Positions 44,949 through 53,225 of a stretch of 64,000 bases of DNA are shown here, one piece after another. The stretch lies in NCBI GenBank assembly GCA_017399065.1, contig JAFQEL010000041.1, positions 23,752 through 87,751 on the forward strand, read 5' to 3'. How positions within the stretch are numbered: position 1 is the stretch's first letter; every line of letters begins with the position of its first letter. Source of the stretch: Clostridia bacterium. Its GTDB lineage: Bacteria; Bacillota; Clostridia; Oscillospirales; Acutalibacteraceae. A program made the position numbers and the translations under genes. The notes beneath the pieces were generated by a model. The model did not search any database, had not been told where the DNA came from, and saw nothing but the letters and a program-made list of their open reading frames with translations.

Positions 44949-44977
44949 TTGCTTTATTTTTCTTGACGTGATATAAT
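44949..44977 (+). promoter_or_regulatory. Promoter of block 2 (peptide cassette and polymer genes)
   Basis: TTGCTT (44949-44954), 17 bases and TATAAT (44972-44977) lie after the terminator and 45 bases before the PqqD-like start. A TTGACG at about 44963 is too near to the -10 box to serve as its -35. Confidence 0.6.
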
Positions 44978-45022
44978 CAATTTGGTTTATTATGATTTAT
45001 GATAAAATGTGGTGTTGCAGTT

Positions 45023-45289
45023 ATGTTTAAGATCAAGGATGGCTTTATTGTACGGCGTATAGGTCCGCAGACGATGGCTGTACCTACGGGTAAAATGACA
45101 TCGGAGATACACGGTATGATAGCACTCAGCGAGAGTGCAGTCTGCTTGTGGTCGGCACTTGAAAAGGGCGCGGAAGCACACGAACTTGCGAAATTGCTGA
45201 CAGATCAATATGAAACGGATTACGACACTGCGCTTGCTGATGTCGAAAAATTTATTGAAGGCTTGCGCGAGCAGGGGGCTCTTGAATAA
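45023..45289 (+). CDS. PqqD-like peptide-recognition (RRE) protein
   Basis: 88 residues from the ATG at 45023; the first ATG in frame (44999) is possible but has no better ribosome-binding site. MFKIKDGFIVRRIGPQTMAVPTG, then IALSESAVCLWSALEKG, TDQYETDYDTALADVEKFIEGLREQGALE follow the PqqD fold: an N-terminal beta-hairpin with GIIxLNxxxxxLW-like helix and a winged helix ending in L-x-x-x-G-A-L. Such proteins bind the leader of a ribosomal peptide and present it to a radical SAM enzyme. Its stop overlaps the start of the radical SAM gene by one base. Confidence 0.82.
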   Translation: MFKIKDGFIVRRIGPQTMAVPTGKMTSEIHGMIALSESAVCLWSALEKGAEAHELAKLLTDQYETDYDTALADVEKFIEGLREQGALE

Positions 45290-46341
45290 TGGAATGCGAC
45301 AGCTTTAATTCAAAATATACGGATTTGCTGGGGAGCTGGGCTAAGGAAAACCGTGTGCCGCTTACAGTGAATTTTGAGCTGACTCCGTTTTGTAACTTCA
45401 GCTGTGTAATGTGCTATGTTCGGCTCGATAAGAAGTCGGCAGAAGTTCAGGGCAGAATGCTGACAGCCGATGAATGGCTCGATATTGCTGCACAGGCTAA
45501 GGCTATGGGCACACTCAACCTTGCACTTACGGGCGGTGAGCCGCTTACTCATCCCGATTTCTGGTATATATACAGCAGGCTCAACAAAATGGGCTTTCTT
45601 CTTTCAATACTGACAAACGGTTCACTTATAGATGAAGCTGTTATAGAAAAGTTTCGTATGTACGGTATGCCGTACAGGGTGAAAATTACTCTTTACGGTG
45701 CGAGCGACGAAACATATCTGCGCACCTGCGGCTCGCACGATGGCTTTACAAAAGTTTCAAAAGCGATAGATCTTCTCAAAGCAGAGGGTGTGCCGCTTAC
45801 GCTTACCTCTACTGTTGTACACGAAAACGCAGATGACCTGCAGGCGATATACAGGTTTGCGGCAGGAAAGGGTCTCAGACTTCAGCATACGGTCAGTGTG
45901 CTTAAATCCTCGCGCGGCTCTGTTAACTCGGTTGCGTCTTCTCGTTTTGCTTTGAGCGATTTCCCTGATGAGCTTTCACTCGAGCAGCTTGAGCGCAGTA
46001 AATTTCCTCCGCTTGCCTCTCCGTTTGCCTGGTGTGCAAGTAAGGATGTGTCATTCTGGATGACTTGGCACGGCCATATGCAGCTTTGTGCCTTTATGTG
46101 TAAGCCGTATATCAACTATTCGGGCGACATTTCGCATGATTATGAACGTATGCTGTCCTTGCTCGACGACATAAAAAGTCCGTTGGAATGCAGCAACTGC
46201 GAATGGGCGGATTTTTGTCAGCGGTGTCCGGGTATTCTCTGTGCAGAGAGCTCGGATCCGGAGAAAACAGAAAAAGGTCTTTGTGATATGGCGAAAAGGC
46301 TTTATGAAATATATTTAACTAAAAAAGGAGAAAAGGTATGA
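45289..46341 (+). CDS. Radical SAM/SPASM peptide-modifying enzyme
   Basis: 350 residues. The radical SAM cluster motif is C35-x3-C39-x2-C42 (FCNFSCVMC), followed by the LTGGEPL SAM-binding strand and LTNGSLI. The C-terminal auxiliary cluster region has C301, C304, C310, C313, C318 and C332 (CSNCEWADFCQRCPGILC), plus earlier Cys in WHGHMQLCAFMC, consistent with a SPASM domain. Relatives form C-C, thioether or epimerised links in RiPPs. It is translationally coupled to PqqD upstream (1-base overlap) and to the small putative substrate gene downstream (ATGA). That makes peptide modification the best reading; the bond type is unknown. Confidence 0.9.
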   Translation: MECDSFNSKYTDLLGSWAKENRVPLTVNFELTPFCNFSCVMCYVRLDKKSAEVQGRMLTADEWLDIAAQAKAMGTLNLALTGGEPLTHPDFWYIYSRLNKMGFLLSILTNGSLIDEAVIEKFRMYGMPYRVKITLYGASDETYLRTCGSHDGFTKVSKAIDLLKAEGVPLTLTSTVVHENADDLQAIYRFAAGKGLRLQHTVSVLKSSRGSVNSVASSRFALSDFPDELSLEQLERSKFPPLASPFAWCASKDVSFWMTWHGHMQLCAFMCKPYINYSGDISHDYERMLSLLDDIKSPLECSNCEWADFCQRCPGILCAESSDPEKTEKGLCDMAKRLYEIYLTKKGEKV

Positions 46342-46604
46342 AGAAAAAGTATATTGCTCCCGAAAGCAGGCTTTTTGCGATCAACCTGAGTGAAAGTATT
46401 GCGGTTTCCGGCGGTACATCTGAAATTTCAGGATCGGCCGTTATCCAGTTTACCGATGCTATGGACGGCTGCAGAACTTACTATTCCGGTATTCAGTCCG
46501 CTAAAGTTGAAACTACAGGTACCGGCTTTATTGATTATTATAACGAGCTTATGGGCTACGGCGCAGAGGCGTATTTTAACTGCTTCCGCTATAAGTTCGG
46601 ATGA
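46338..46604 (+). CDS. Putative RiPP precursor peptide
   Basis: 88 residues, overlapping the radical SAM gene (ATGA) and the kinase gene (ATGA), with GGAG upstream. The leader-like N-terminus MKKKYIAPESRLF carries Y5-x-x-P8 and L12, a pattern known from leaders that bind PqqD-like recognition proteins, and a GG at 25-26 (AVSGG). The remaining 62 residues are rich in Gly, Ser, Thr and aromatics (Y48, Y49, F64, Y67, Y68, Y74, Y79, F80, F83, Y85, F87) with two Cys (C45, C82). There is no Cys-rich ranthipeptide pattern and no lasso-type acceptor at core positions 7-9. It is not recognised as a member of a named family. The role is inferred from context. Confidence 0.68.
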   Translation: MKKKYIAPESRLFAINLSESIAVSGGTSEISGSAVIQFTDAMDGCRTYYSGIQSAKVETTGTGFIDYYNELMGYGAEAYFNCFRYKFG

Positions 46605-47371
46605 GGATCGGGCTGTGCGGTCTGCCGTTTGAGTGGCAGGCGGATAATACGGATTTTGTAAAAGATTTTGCCTCGGAAGATGAATCAAGTCCGGTTATGA
46701 AGCTAAGCTTTGCCGATGCTATGCCCGAGGGATACGGTATACAGTATGCCGATACGCCGACTTCACATCTTCTCAGACTGTCCGGCGGTGAGCTGCTGTG
46801 CGCCGCAGATGATTGGAGCGAGGCCACTGTTTATTTCGACAATGACAACAGTGAGTATGCCTTGCCGCTTGCAGCTGTGTGCTCAAGGCTTGCTTATTTC
46901 GGCGGACTTCTTTTTCACGCTTCGTGTGTTGAGCTCGACGGTGAGGGTGTTGTGTTTGCAGGCTTTTCGGGAGCAGGCAAAACAACTCAGGCAAGGCTGT
47001 GGAAAGAGTATCTCGGCGCAGAGATTATAAACGGAGACAAGGTGCTTGTGCGCTTGGCAGAAGGTGAAGTTTTGGCATACGGTCTTCCGTGGAAGGGCTC
47101 GTCTGAATACTGCCTGAACCGCAGGACAAGGTTAAAGGCGATAGTAATACCGATGCACTCTTCAGTAAATAAGATAACAAGGCTTGATACGCTCGGTATA
47201 GTTGAGAAGCTTATGCCGCACGTTTTTCTCCCGCATTGGGACAAGCGTAGCCTTGAGCTTGCACTTTCTGCTTTTGACACACTGCAGACTGAGATATCGG
47301 TATGGCTTCTTGAGTGCAGGCCCGATAAAGAGGCTGTGAAATTGACTTACGGTACGGTTTTTGACAAGTGA
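46601..47371 (+). CDS. HprK/PEPCK-like P-loop kinase
   Basis: 256 residues. LLFHASCVEL precedes Walker A GFSGAGKT (121-128), then NGDKVLV and AYGLPWKGSSEY, the arrangement of HPr-kinase-like proteins that lack the HPr-kinase N-terminal domain. It starts inside the stop of the precursor gene (ATGA). Relatives in some lasso-peptide clusters phosphorylate the precursor's C-terminal Ser. Here the precursor ends in KFG, so a different residue (Ser, Thr or Tyr) or a different substrate would be needed. HPr itself is an unlikely target because the gene sits in a peptide cassette. Confidence 0.82.
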   Translation: MRIGLCGLPFEWQADNTDFVKDFASEDESSPVMKLSFADAMPEGYGIQYADTPTSHLLRLSGGELLCAADDWSEATVYFDNDNSEYALPLAAVCSRLAYFGGLLFHASCVELDGEGVVFAGFSGAGKTTQARLWKEYLGAEIINGDKVLVRLAEGEVLAYGLPWKGSSEYCLNRRTRLKAIVIPMHSSVNKITRLDTLGIVEKLMPHVFLPHWDKRSLELALSAFDTLQTEISVWLLECRPDKEAVKLTYGTVFDK

Positions 47372-47820
47372 TGGAAAAATTAGTTTGTTCTGCATCTGAC
47401 TTTACGCAGATGCTTGAGGATACCTTAAACGACGGTGCTGTTGTACCGCTTTGTGTTACCGGTACAAGTATGCGTCCGTTTCTGCTTGAGGGCAGGGATA
47501 CAGTGTGGCTGAGCCGCTGCTGCAGCGAAGATATAAAGCGTGGCAGTATAGTGCTTTTCAGACGCAGTGACGGAACGCTCGTGCTTCACAGGATACACCG
47601 TGTAAAGTCTGACGGTGAACTGACAGTTAACGGTGATGCTCAGAGCTGGTGCGAAGCTGTTGAGGCATCAAGGGTTATTGCTGTTGTGCGTTATATTGAG
47701 CGTAACGGCAGTAAAATAAACTGTGCAGGCGGCGGCTTCAGATTTCGCAGTGAAATATGGCAGCTTTCCAAGCCCTGCAGACCCTTTTTGCTCAAGGTTT
47801 GGAGAAAGCTGACAAAATGA
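47371..47820 (+). CDS. S24/S26-type (signal-peptidase-like) peptidase
   Basis: 149 residues from the ATG at 47371, overlapping the kinase stop by one base. VTGTSMRPF provides the nucleophile S33. RGSIVLFRR, VLHRIHRV (H73) and NGDAQ (D89) follow in the order typical of archaeal/ER-type (S26B) signal peptidases, which use Ser-His-Asp rather than Ser-Lys. No clear membrane helix is present, unlike a true signal peptidase. In this cassette it is the best candidate for leader removal; inference only. Confidence 0.75.
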   Translation: MEKLVCSASDFTQMLEDTLNDGAVVPLCVTGTSMRPFLLEGRDTVWLSRCCSEDIKRGSIVLFRRSDGTLVLHRIHRVKSDGELTVNGDAQSWCEAVEASRVIAVVRYIERNGSKINCAGGGFRFRSEIWQLSKPCRPFLLKVWRKLTK

Positions 47821-48983
47821 ATTGGAGTAACGGTATGGATGCTCTGAAAACTGAGGTGCTGATATCCTTAATATCGGGCGCGGTGCACGGTTGTGAGCCT
47901 GTATTGCCTGACGGATGTGAGTTGAGTGAAGATTTACTTCTTGAGCTGTACAATGTTTCAAGAAACCATGATGCAGCTCATCTTGTCGGTGCGGCGCTTG
48001 GCTATGTTGATTGCGTAACTGTACCGAGCATTTACGGAGACAGTACTTTTTTTGCGATATACCGATATGAAAATATGAGCTTTACGCTAAAGAATGTTTC
48101 AGCTGCTCTTGAATCGGCAGGTATACCGTTTATACCTCTTAAGGGTGCTGTTATTTCAGAGCTCTATCCCGAGCCGTGGATGAGGACGAGCTGTGATATC
48201 GATATCCTTGTGCACGAACAGGATACGGAACGCGCGGTGGATGAGCTGACAGAGAAGCTCGGATTCAGTTCAGGTAAAAAGGGAAGGCACGATGTGGTGC
48301 TTACATCAGCAGAAGGAATTTCGCTTGAGCTTCACTTTACCTTGCTTGAGGATGATGATTTCCGCGATGCATCGGAAGTGCTGTCTCGGGTGTGGAGCTG
48401 TGCTTCACCCGTTAAAGAGGGCGGCTTTGAATACAGGCTCAGCAGTGAGATGCTTTGCTTTTACCATATCGTGCATATGGCACGGCATTTTATTTGCGGC
48501 GGCTGCGGTATACGTCCGTTTCTTGATTTGTATTTGATAACTGATAAAAATCCCGAAAGGTTGCCCTACGGTCTGCTGAAAAGGGCAGGTCTTGTTAAAT
48601 TCGGTGAGAGCGTGACGAAACTCAGTAATGTGTGGTTCGGGAACGGCGAGCACGATGAGGTAACGCTTGAAATGCAGGAATTTATCATTGACGGCGGTAA
48701 ATTCGGCTCGGATGAAAGTCGCCTTGCCGCATGGGAAAGCGTTGCGGGCGGCAAGAAAAAATATGTTGCTTCACGTATATTTCTTCCGTACGACAAGCTC
48801 AAATATCAGTATCCCGTATTGGAAAAACACCGTTTTTTGACCCCTGCCTGCGAAATTTGTCGTTTGTTTTCACTTGTGGCAGGAAAAAAGAAAAAAGTGA
48901 GAAAAAAGCAATTTGACAGAATAAATAAGCTGTCTGAAGGCTATGCCGAAAAAACAGCGGCATTGTTTGAAAAAATATTTTGA
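47817..48983 (+). CDS. Nucleotidyltransferase family protein (NTP_transf_5 type)
   Basis: 388 residues from the ATG at 47817, overlapping the peptidase stop by four bases, with GGAGAAAG upstream; a longer frame from 47757 would overlap by 64 bases. IPFIPLKGAVISELYP and RTSCDIDILV form the nucleotidyltransferase core (KG then D-x-D), followed by LELHFTLLEDD and a helical half with FYHIVHMARHF. Related proteins recur in lasso-peptide and glycopolymer loci. The reaction, perhaps transfer of a nucleotide or sugar-phosphate group to the peptide or to a sugar, is unknown. Confidence 0.8.
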   Translation: MNWSNGMDALKTEVLISLISGAVHGCEPVLPDGCELSEDLLLELYNVSRNHDAAHLVGAALGYVDCVTVPSIYGDSTFFAIYRYENMSFTLKNVSAALESAGIPFIPLKGAVISELYPEPWMRTSCDIDILVHEQDTERAVDELTEKLGFSSGKKGRHDVVLTSAEGISLELHFTLLEDDDFRDASEVLSRVWSCASPVKEGGFEYRLSSEMLCFYHIVHMARHFICGGCGIRPFLDLYLITDKNPERLPYGLLKRAGLVKFGESVTKLSNVWFGNGEHDEVTLEMQEFIIDGGKFGSDESRLAAWESVAGGKKKYVASRIFLPYDKLKYQYPVLEKHRFLTPACEICRLFSLVAGKKKKVRKKQFDRINKLSEGYAEKTAALFEKIF

Positions 48984-49020
48984 TAAAATCAAACTGTTGT
49001 GTAGAAAGAGCGATAGATAT

Positions 49021-49674
49021 ATGGATAAAAAGGTTCAGACCGGCAATCAAGGCGGATATCGTGTCATCAAAAGATTTTTTGATATAGTGCTGTCGTTTAT
49101 CGGCATAGTTATACTGCTTGTGCCTATGTCGTTAATTATGCTTATGGTAATTATTGACGACCCCGGCAGTCCGATATTCTCACAGAAGCGTGTAGGCAGA
49201 AACGGTGAGCTGTTCAACGTTTACAAGCTGAGAACTATGAAAAAGAATACGCCGAAATATCTTGCAACAAAAGATGTAGGCGACCCAGATAAGTACATAA
49301 CAAAAACAGGCAGAATACTTCGCAAGCTCTCTGTAGACGAGCTGCCTCAGCTTATCAATATACTTAAGGGTGATATGAGTATTGTGGGCCCGAGACCGCT
49401 CATCCCCGATGAAAAAGAGATACATATTCTTCGTGAGCAATGCGGTGTATACAGCCTACGCCCCGGTCTGACGGGTCTTGCACAGATAAACGGCAGAGAT
49501 CTGGTGTCTGCGCAGGAAAAAGTGGCTTGGGATGAAAAGTATCTGAATAATATCAGCTTTAAAACAGATATAAAGATTCTTTTGGCAACAGTGCCGAAGG
49601 TTTTCGGCGGAGAAAATGTTGTTGAAGGATTTGATAATACAGAAAAAGAAATGTCAAGAGAAAGAGAAAGCTAA
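49021..49674 (+). CDS. Priming glycosyl-1-phosphate transferase (small PglC/WbaP-like sugar transferase)
   Basis: 217 residues from the ATG at 49021; a longer frame from 48943 would run into the preceding gene. One re-entrant or membrane helix (about 22-44) follows KRFFDIVLS. The family core is complete: SPIFSQKRVGRNGELF, YKLRTM, KLSVDELPQLIN, GDMSIVGPRPL and RPGLTGLAQINGR. It moves a sugar-1-phosphate from a UDP-sugar to undecaprenyl phosphate and so starts the repeat unit. It stands 37 bases after the nucleotidyltransferase, which places the peptide cassette and polymer synthesis in one transcript. Confidence 0.93.
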   Translation: MDKKVQTGNQGGYRVIKRFFDIVLSFIGIVILLVPMSLIMLMVIIDDPGSPIFSQKRVGRNGELFNVYKLRTMKKNTPKYLATKDVGDPDKYITKTGRILRKLSVDELPQLINILKGDMSIVGPRPLIPDEKEIHILREQCGVYSLRPGLTGLAQINGRDLVSAQEKVAWDEKYLNNISFKTDIKILLATVPKVFGGENVVEGFDNTEKEMSRERES

Positions 49675-49677
49675 CAG

Positions 49678-50844
49678 ATGAGAGTTTTGATTCATATGGG
49701 TGATTCCTTCCCTAACGAAGGACCTGCCGCCAACCGTATGAGGGTATTCAGCGAAACCCTTACAGAACACGGTCATGAAGTAACCGTGATTGCACCCAAA
49801 AGCGGTAAGTGGGATAAGACAACTGAAAATGTGCGTTATTGTCCGACGGTTACATTGAAGAAAAAAACCTCACTCAGACGATTTCTCAATCAGTTTGTGT
49901 TCAGCTTTACTTCGGTGTTTTCCTCATTGGGTACCGGTAAAGCAGATGTTGTACTTACTACTTCTCCTCCTGCGCTGATAGGTATTTCAGGTTGGATTAT
50001 AGCTAAGCTTAAGCGGGCGGCACTTGTTTATGATGTGCGTGATATATGGCCTGATGTCGCATTGGAAATGGGTAAACTTTCCGAGAGAGATGTTATGAGC
50101 AAAATTTTTGCCTGTGTGCGCGATTTTTTGCTCAGACAGGCTGATCTTATTACTACAGTCAGTCCGGGTAAGGTCGAAAAGCTTAAAGGCTATGCACCCC
50201 GGGCGAGACTGAGACTGATAACAAACGGCTTGGATGAAAGGTTTCTTGAAAACACCATTCAGGATGAAATAATTAATGCTTACGGTAAGGATGAAAACTT
50301 TAAATGTGTCTACATAGGTAATCTCGGATGGGCTCAAGGATTGAGTCAGCTGCTTGATGTTGCTAAGCGTGCAAAGCAAAGCGGACTTGATGCGAGATTC
50401 TATCTGTTTGGAAGCGGTGTTGAAGAGGATTTGCTGAAAGCGTATGCTGTTAAAAACGGTTTGGACAACGTAGTGTTTGCGGGCAGGATTCCCAACGCTT
50501 CGATTTATACTGTGCTTCACTTGGCGGATATGAGCTTTGTTTCGCTCGTAAATGAAAAGCTTAAGGACAGTGTACCGACCAAATTGTTTGAGGCTCTCGG
50601 TGCAGGGTGTCCGGTATTGCTGGCAGCTGCAGGAGACTCAGTCGATATACTGGAGGAGTGCGGGCTCGGCATAGCTGTTTATCCCAATGACAGTAAAGCT
50701 TTATGGGAAGGATTTTTGAAGCTTTATAATGATCACGGTGAAATTCTGAATAAAGCTGAGCAGGCAAAGCGGGTAGTGCTTGACAAATATTCCCGTCAGA
50801 AAGCAGCTGAGCTTCTCGAAACGGAACTGCAAGAAATTCTTTAA
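49678..50844 (+). CDS. GT4-type glycosyltransferase (WcaI/WbuB-like)
   Basis: 388 residues, GT-B fold. The N-terminus has GPAANRM near 15-21 and TTSPPALIG; YDVRDIWPD is at about 118-126. The C-terminal half has YIGNLGWAQGL, FAGRIPN and the donor-binding SVPTKLFEALGAGCPVL. Relatives transfer N-acetyl-6-deoxy-hexosamines in capsule loci, but the sugar here is not determined. It starts 3 bases after the priming transferase stop, so it is coupled and probably adds the second sugar. Confidence 0.9.
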   Translation: MRVLIHMGDSFPNEGPAANRMRVFSETLTEHGHEVTVIAPKSGKWDKTTENVRYCPTVTLKKKTSLRRFLNQFVFSFTSVFSSLGTGKADVVLTTSPPALIGISGWIIAKLKRAALVYDVRDIWPDVALEMGKLSERDVMSKIFACVRDFLLRQADLITTVSPGKVEKLKGYAPRARLRLITNGLDERFLENTIQDEIINAYGKDENFKCVYIGNLGWAQGLSQLLDVAKRAKQSGLDARFYLFGSGVEEDLLKAYAVKNGLDNVVFAGRIPNASIYTVLHLADMSFVSLVNEKLKDSVPTKLFEALGAGCPVLLAAAGDSVDILEECGLGIAVYPNDSKALWEGFLKLYNDHGEILNKAEQAKRVVLDKYSRQKAAELLETELQEIL

Positions 50845-50858
50845 AGGGTGAATATATT

Positions 50859-52085
50859 ATGGTGAATGTTATAGGACTTGGTTACATAGGATTGCCGACG
50901 GCTCTTATGATGGCGGCACACGGCGTAAAGGTTGTCGGAACTGATTATAATCCCGAGCTGGTTGCTACACTTAAGAGCGGAAAGACTACATTTAAAGAGG
51001 ATGGACTTGATGAGCTGTTTGCTGATGCGGTAAAGGGCGGAATTGAGTTTTCAACCGAGTATCAGGTTACGGATACATACATTGTTTCTGTTCCGACTCC
51101 GTATGATAAGTTCTCAAAGAAAATAGATGCGTGCTATGTTATTTCGGCTGTTCAAAGTGTAATGGCTGTTTGTCCCAAGGGTGCGGTTGTTGTTATTGAA
51201 TCAACTGTTTCGCCCGGTACAATAGATAAGTTTGTGCGCCCTGCAATTGAGGCAAAAGGATTTGAAATAGGAAAAGATATTCATCTTGTTCACGCTCCGG
51301 AGAGAATTATTCCCGGTAATATGATTTATGAGTTGCTTCATAACAACCGTACAATCGGTGCAGACGATAAAGTAATCGGCGAAAAAGTAAAAGAACTTTA
51401 TGCCTCATTCTGTCAGGGCGAAATAGTAGTTACCGACATAAGAACAGCAGAAATGACAAAGGTCGTTGAGAATACATTCCGTGCAGTAAATATTGCATTT
51501 GCGAATGAGCTTGCAAAGATATGCATGCACGACGATATGGATGTTTATGAAATAATAAAAATCTGTAATATGCATCCGAGAGTAAATATTCTTCAGCCCG
51601 GTCCGGGTGTCGGAGGTCACTGTATCAGCGTTGACCCGTGGTTCCTTGTCGGTGATTATCCGGGACTTACAAAGGTGATAGGGCAGGCTATGGCTGTTAA
51701 CGACAGCATGCCGGAGTTTGTACTCGACAGAATACACGAGATAATGATTGAAAACCATATGAGTGATCTCAGCCGTGTCGGTCTATATGGCCTTACATAC
51801 AAAGAAAATGTTGACGATTGCAGAGAGTCACCGACTCTTCAGCTGCTTGAAAGTCAGAGCCGTCACCTTGCAGATCCGCTTAAAACTTACGATCCGTATG
51901 TTACAGAGGAAATGGTTGAGCATCAATACTATGATTTTGATGAATTTATTGACAGCGTAGATATGGTTGTTGTAATGGTAGGTCACGATGAAATAAAGCA
52001 GAATCAGCACAAGCTTCACGGCAAAATTGTGCTTGATACGCGCAAAGTCTGCTCACCCGATATCGGTAAGGTTTACTATATCTGA
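50859..52085 (+). CDS. wecC: UDP-N-acetyl-D-mannosamine dehydrogenase
   Basis: 408 residues. The Rossmann loop GLGYIGLP is at 6-13, the ESTVSPG segment at about 114-120, and the catalytic Cys C255 lies in GPGVGGHCISVDP. The C-terminal NAD-binding domain has LYGLTYKENVDDCRESP. It oxidises the C6 alcohol of UDP-ManNAc to UDP-ManNAcA, using two NAD. The neighbouring epimerase gene provides UDP-ManNAc, so ManNAc-type uronic acid (WecC) is favoured over UDP-glucose dehydrogenase. Confidence 0.93.
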   Translation: MVNVIGLGYIGLPTALMMAAHGVKVVGTDYNPELVATLKSGKTTFKEDGLDELFADAVKGGIEFSTEYQVTDTYIVSVPTPYDKFSKKIDACYVISAVQSVMAVCPKGAVVVIESTVSPGTIDKFVRPAIEAKGFEIGKDIHLVHAPERIIPGNMIYELLHNNRTIGADDKVIGEKVKELYASFCQGEIVVTDIRTAEMTKVVENTFRAVNIAFANELAKICMHDDMDVYEIIKICNMHPRVNILQPGPGVGGHCISVDPWFLVGDYPGLTKVIGQAMAVNDSMPEFVLDRIHEIMIENHMSDLSRVGLYGLTYKENVDDCRESPTLQLLESQSRHLADPLKTYDPYVTEEMVEHQYYDFDEFIDSVDMVVVMVGHDEIKQNQHKLHGKIVLDTRKVCSPDIGKVYYI

Positions 52086-52113
52086 AGAAAATTATAATTT
52101 CTGAGGTCTTTCA

Positions 52114-53208
52114 ATGAAAAAAGTAATGCTTGTTTTCGGTACAAGACCGGAAGCGATAAAAATGTGTCCTCTTGTAAATGAACTAAAAACACGCAGTGAG
52201 CTTCAGACGATTGTCTGTGTAACCGGTCAGCACCGCCAGATGCTTGACAGTGTGCTCAATGCTTTTAATGTAGTGCCTGATTACGACCTTTCCATAATGA
52301 AAGAGAGGCAGACTCTTTTTGATGTCACTACCAATATTCTCGAGCGTATCAAGTCTGTGCTTGAGAGCGAGAAGCCCGATGTCGTGCTTGTGCACGGTGA
52401 TACATCCACAACTTTTGTTACGGCACTTGCCTGCTACTATCTGCAGATTCCCGTAGGTCACGTTGAAGCAGGTCTGCGTACTTACAATATTTATTCTCCT
52501 TATCCAGAGGAGTTTAACCGCCAGGCGGTAAGCATTATTTCAAAGTATAATTTTGCACCTACCGAGATGTCAAAGCAGAATCTTCTCAACGAAGGCAGAT
52601 GCGAGGATAATATATATGTTACAGGCAATACAGCTATAGACGCACTTAAAACAACAGTGCGTGAAAGCTACACGCATCCCGAGCTTGAATGGGCATCAGA
52701 CAGCAGACTTATAATGCTCACTGCACACCGCAGAGAAAATCTCGGCGAGCCTATGCACAATATGTTCCGTGCGATCAAGCGCATTGTTGATGAGCATAAA
52801 GATCTCAAGGTGATTTACCCGATTCACATGAATCCCGCTGTGCGTCAGGCTGCTGCAGAGATTTTTGGTGAACATGACAGATTCCATATTATCGAGCCTC
52901 TCGATGTGCTCGATTTTCATAATTTCCTTGCACGAAGCTATCTTATCCTTACGGACAGCGGCGGAATACAGGAAGAGGCGCCAAGCCTTGGTAAACCCGT
53001 TCTTGTAATGCGTGACACAACAGAGCGTCCTGAAGGTATTGCTGCAGGCACGCTCAGGCTTGTCGGAACAAATGAGGAAACAATTTACGATGAGTTCAGG
53101 CGATTGCTTACTGATGAGCAGGCCTATGAATCGATGTCAAGGGCATCCAATCCGTATGGCGACGGCAACGCCTGTAAACGAATTGCCGATATATTAATCA
53201 ATTCCTGA
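52114..53208 (+). CDS. wecB: UDP-N-acetylglucosamine 2-epimerase
   Basis: 364 residues. FGTRPEAIKM (8-17), HGDTSTT (94-100), GHVEAGLRT (115-123) and DSGGIQEEAP are the family's active-site segments, including the D96/E118-type acids. It converts UDP-GlcNAc to UDP-ManNAc without a metal. Together with the adjacent wecC it supplies UDP-ManNAcA to the polymer. It starts 28 bases after wecC. Confidence 0.96.
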   Translation: MKKVMLVFGTRPEAIKMCPLVNELKTRSELQTIVCVTGQHRQMLDSVLNAFNVVPDYDLSIMKERQTLFDVTTNILERIKSVLESEKPDVVLVHGDTSTTFVTALACYYLQIPVGHVEAGLRTYNIYSPYPEEFNRQAVSIISKYNFAPTEMSKQNLLNEGRCEDNIYVTGNTAIDALKTTVRESYTHPELEWASDSRLIMLTAHRRENLGEPMHNMFRAIKRIVDEHKDLKVIYPIHMNPAVRQAAAEIFGEHDRFHIIEPLDVLDFHNFLARSYLILTDSGGIQEEAPSLGKPVLVMRDTTERPEGIAAGTLRLVGTNEETIYDEFRRLLTDEQAYESMSRASNPYGDGNACKRIADILINS

Positions 53209-53225
53209 CAGAGAGGTGTACCCGG

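Noticed and set aside
44963..44977. TTGACG as the -35 box of the block 2 promoter
   Set aside because: It is only 3 bases from the TATAAT box; TTGCTT at 44949-44954 has the correct 17-base spacing.
46338..46604. Assignment of the small peptide as a lasso peptide or ranthipeptide
   Set aside because: No B2-type protease, no acceptor Asp/Glu at the right distance after the GG site, and only two Cys; neither class fits.
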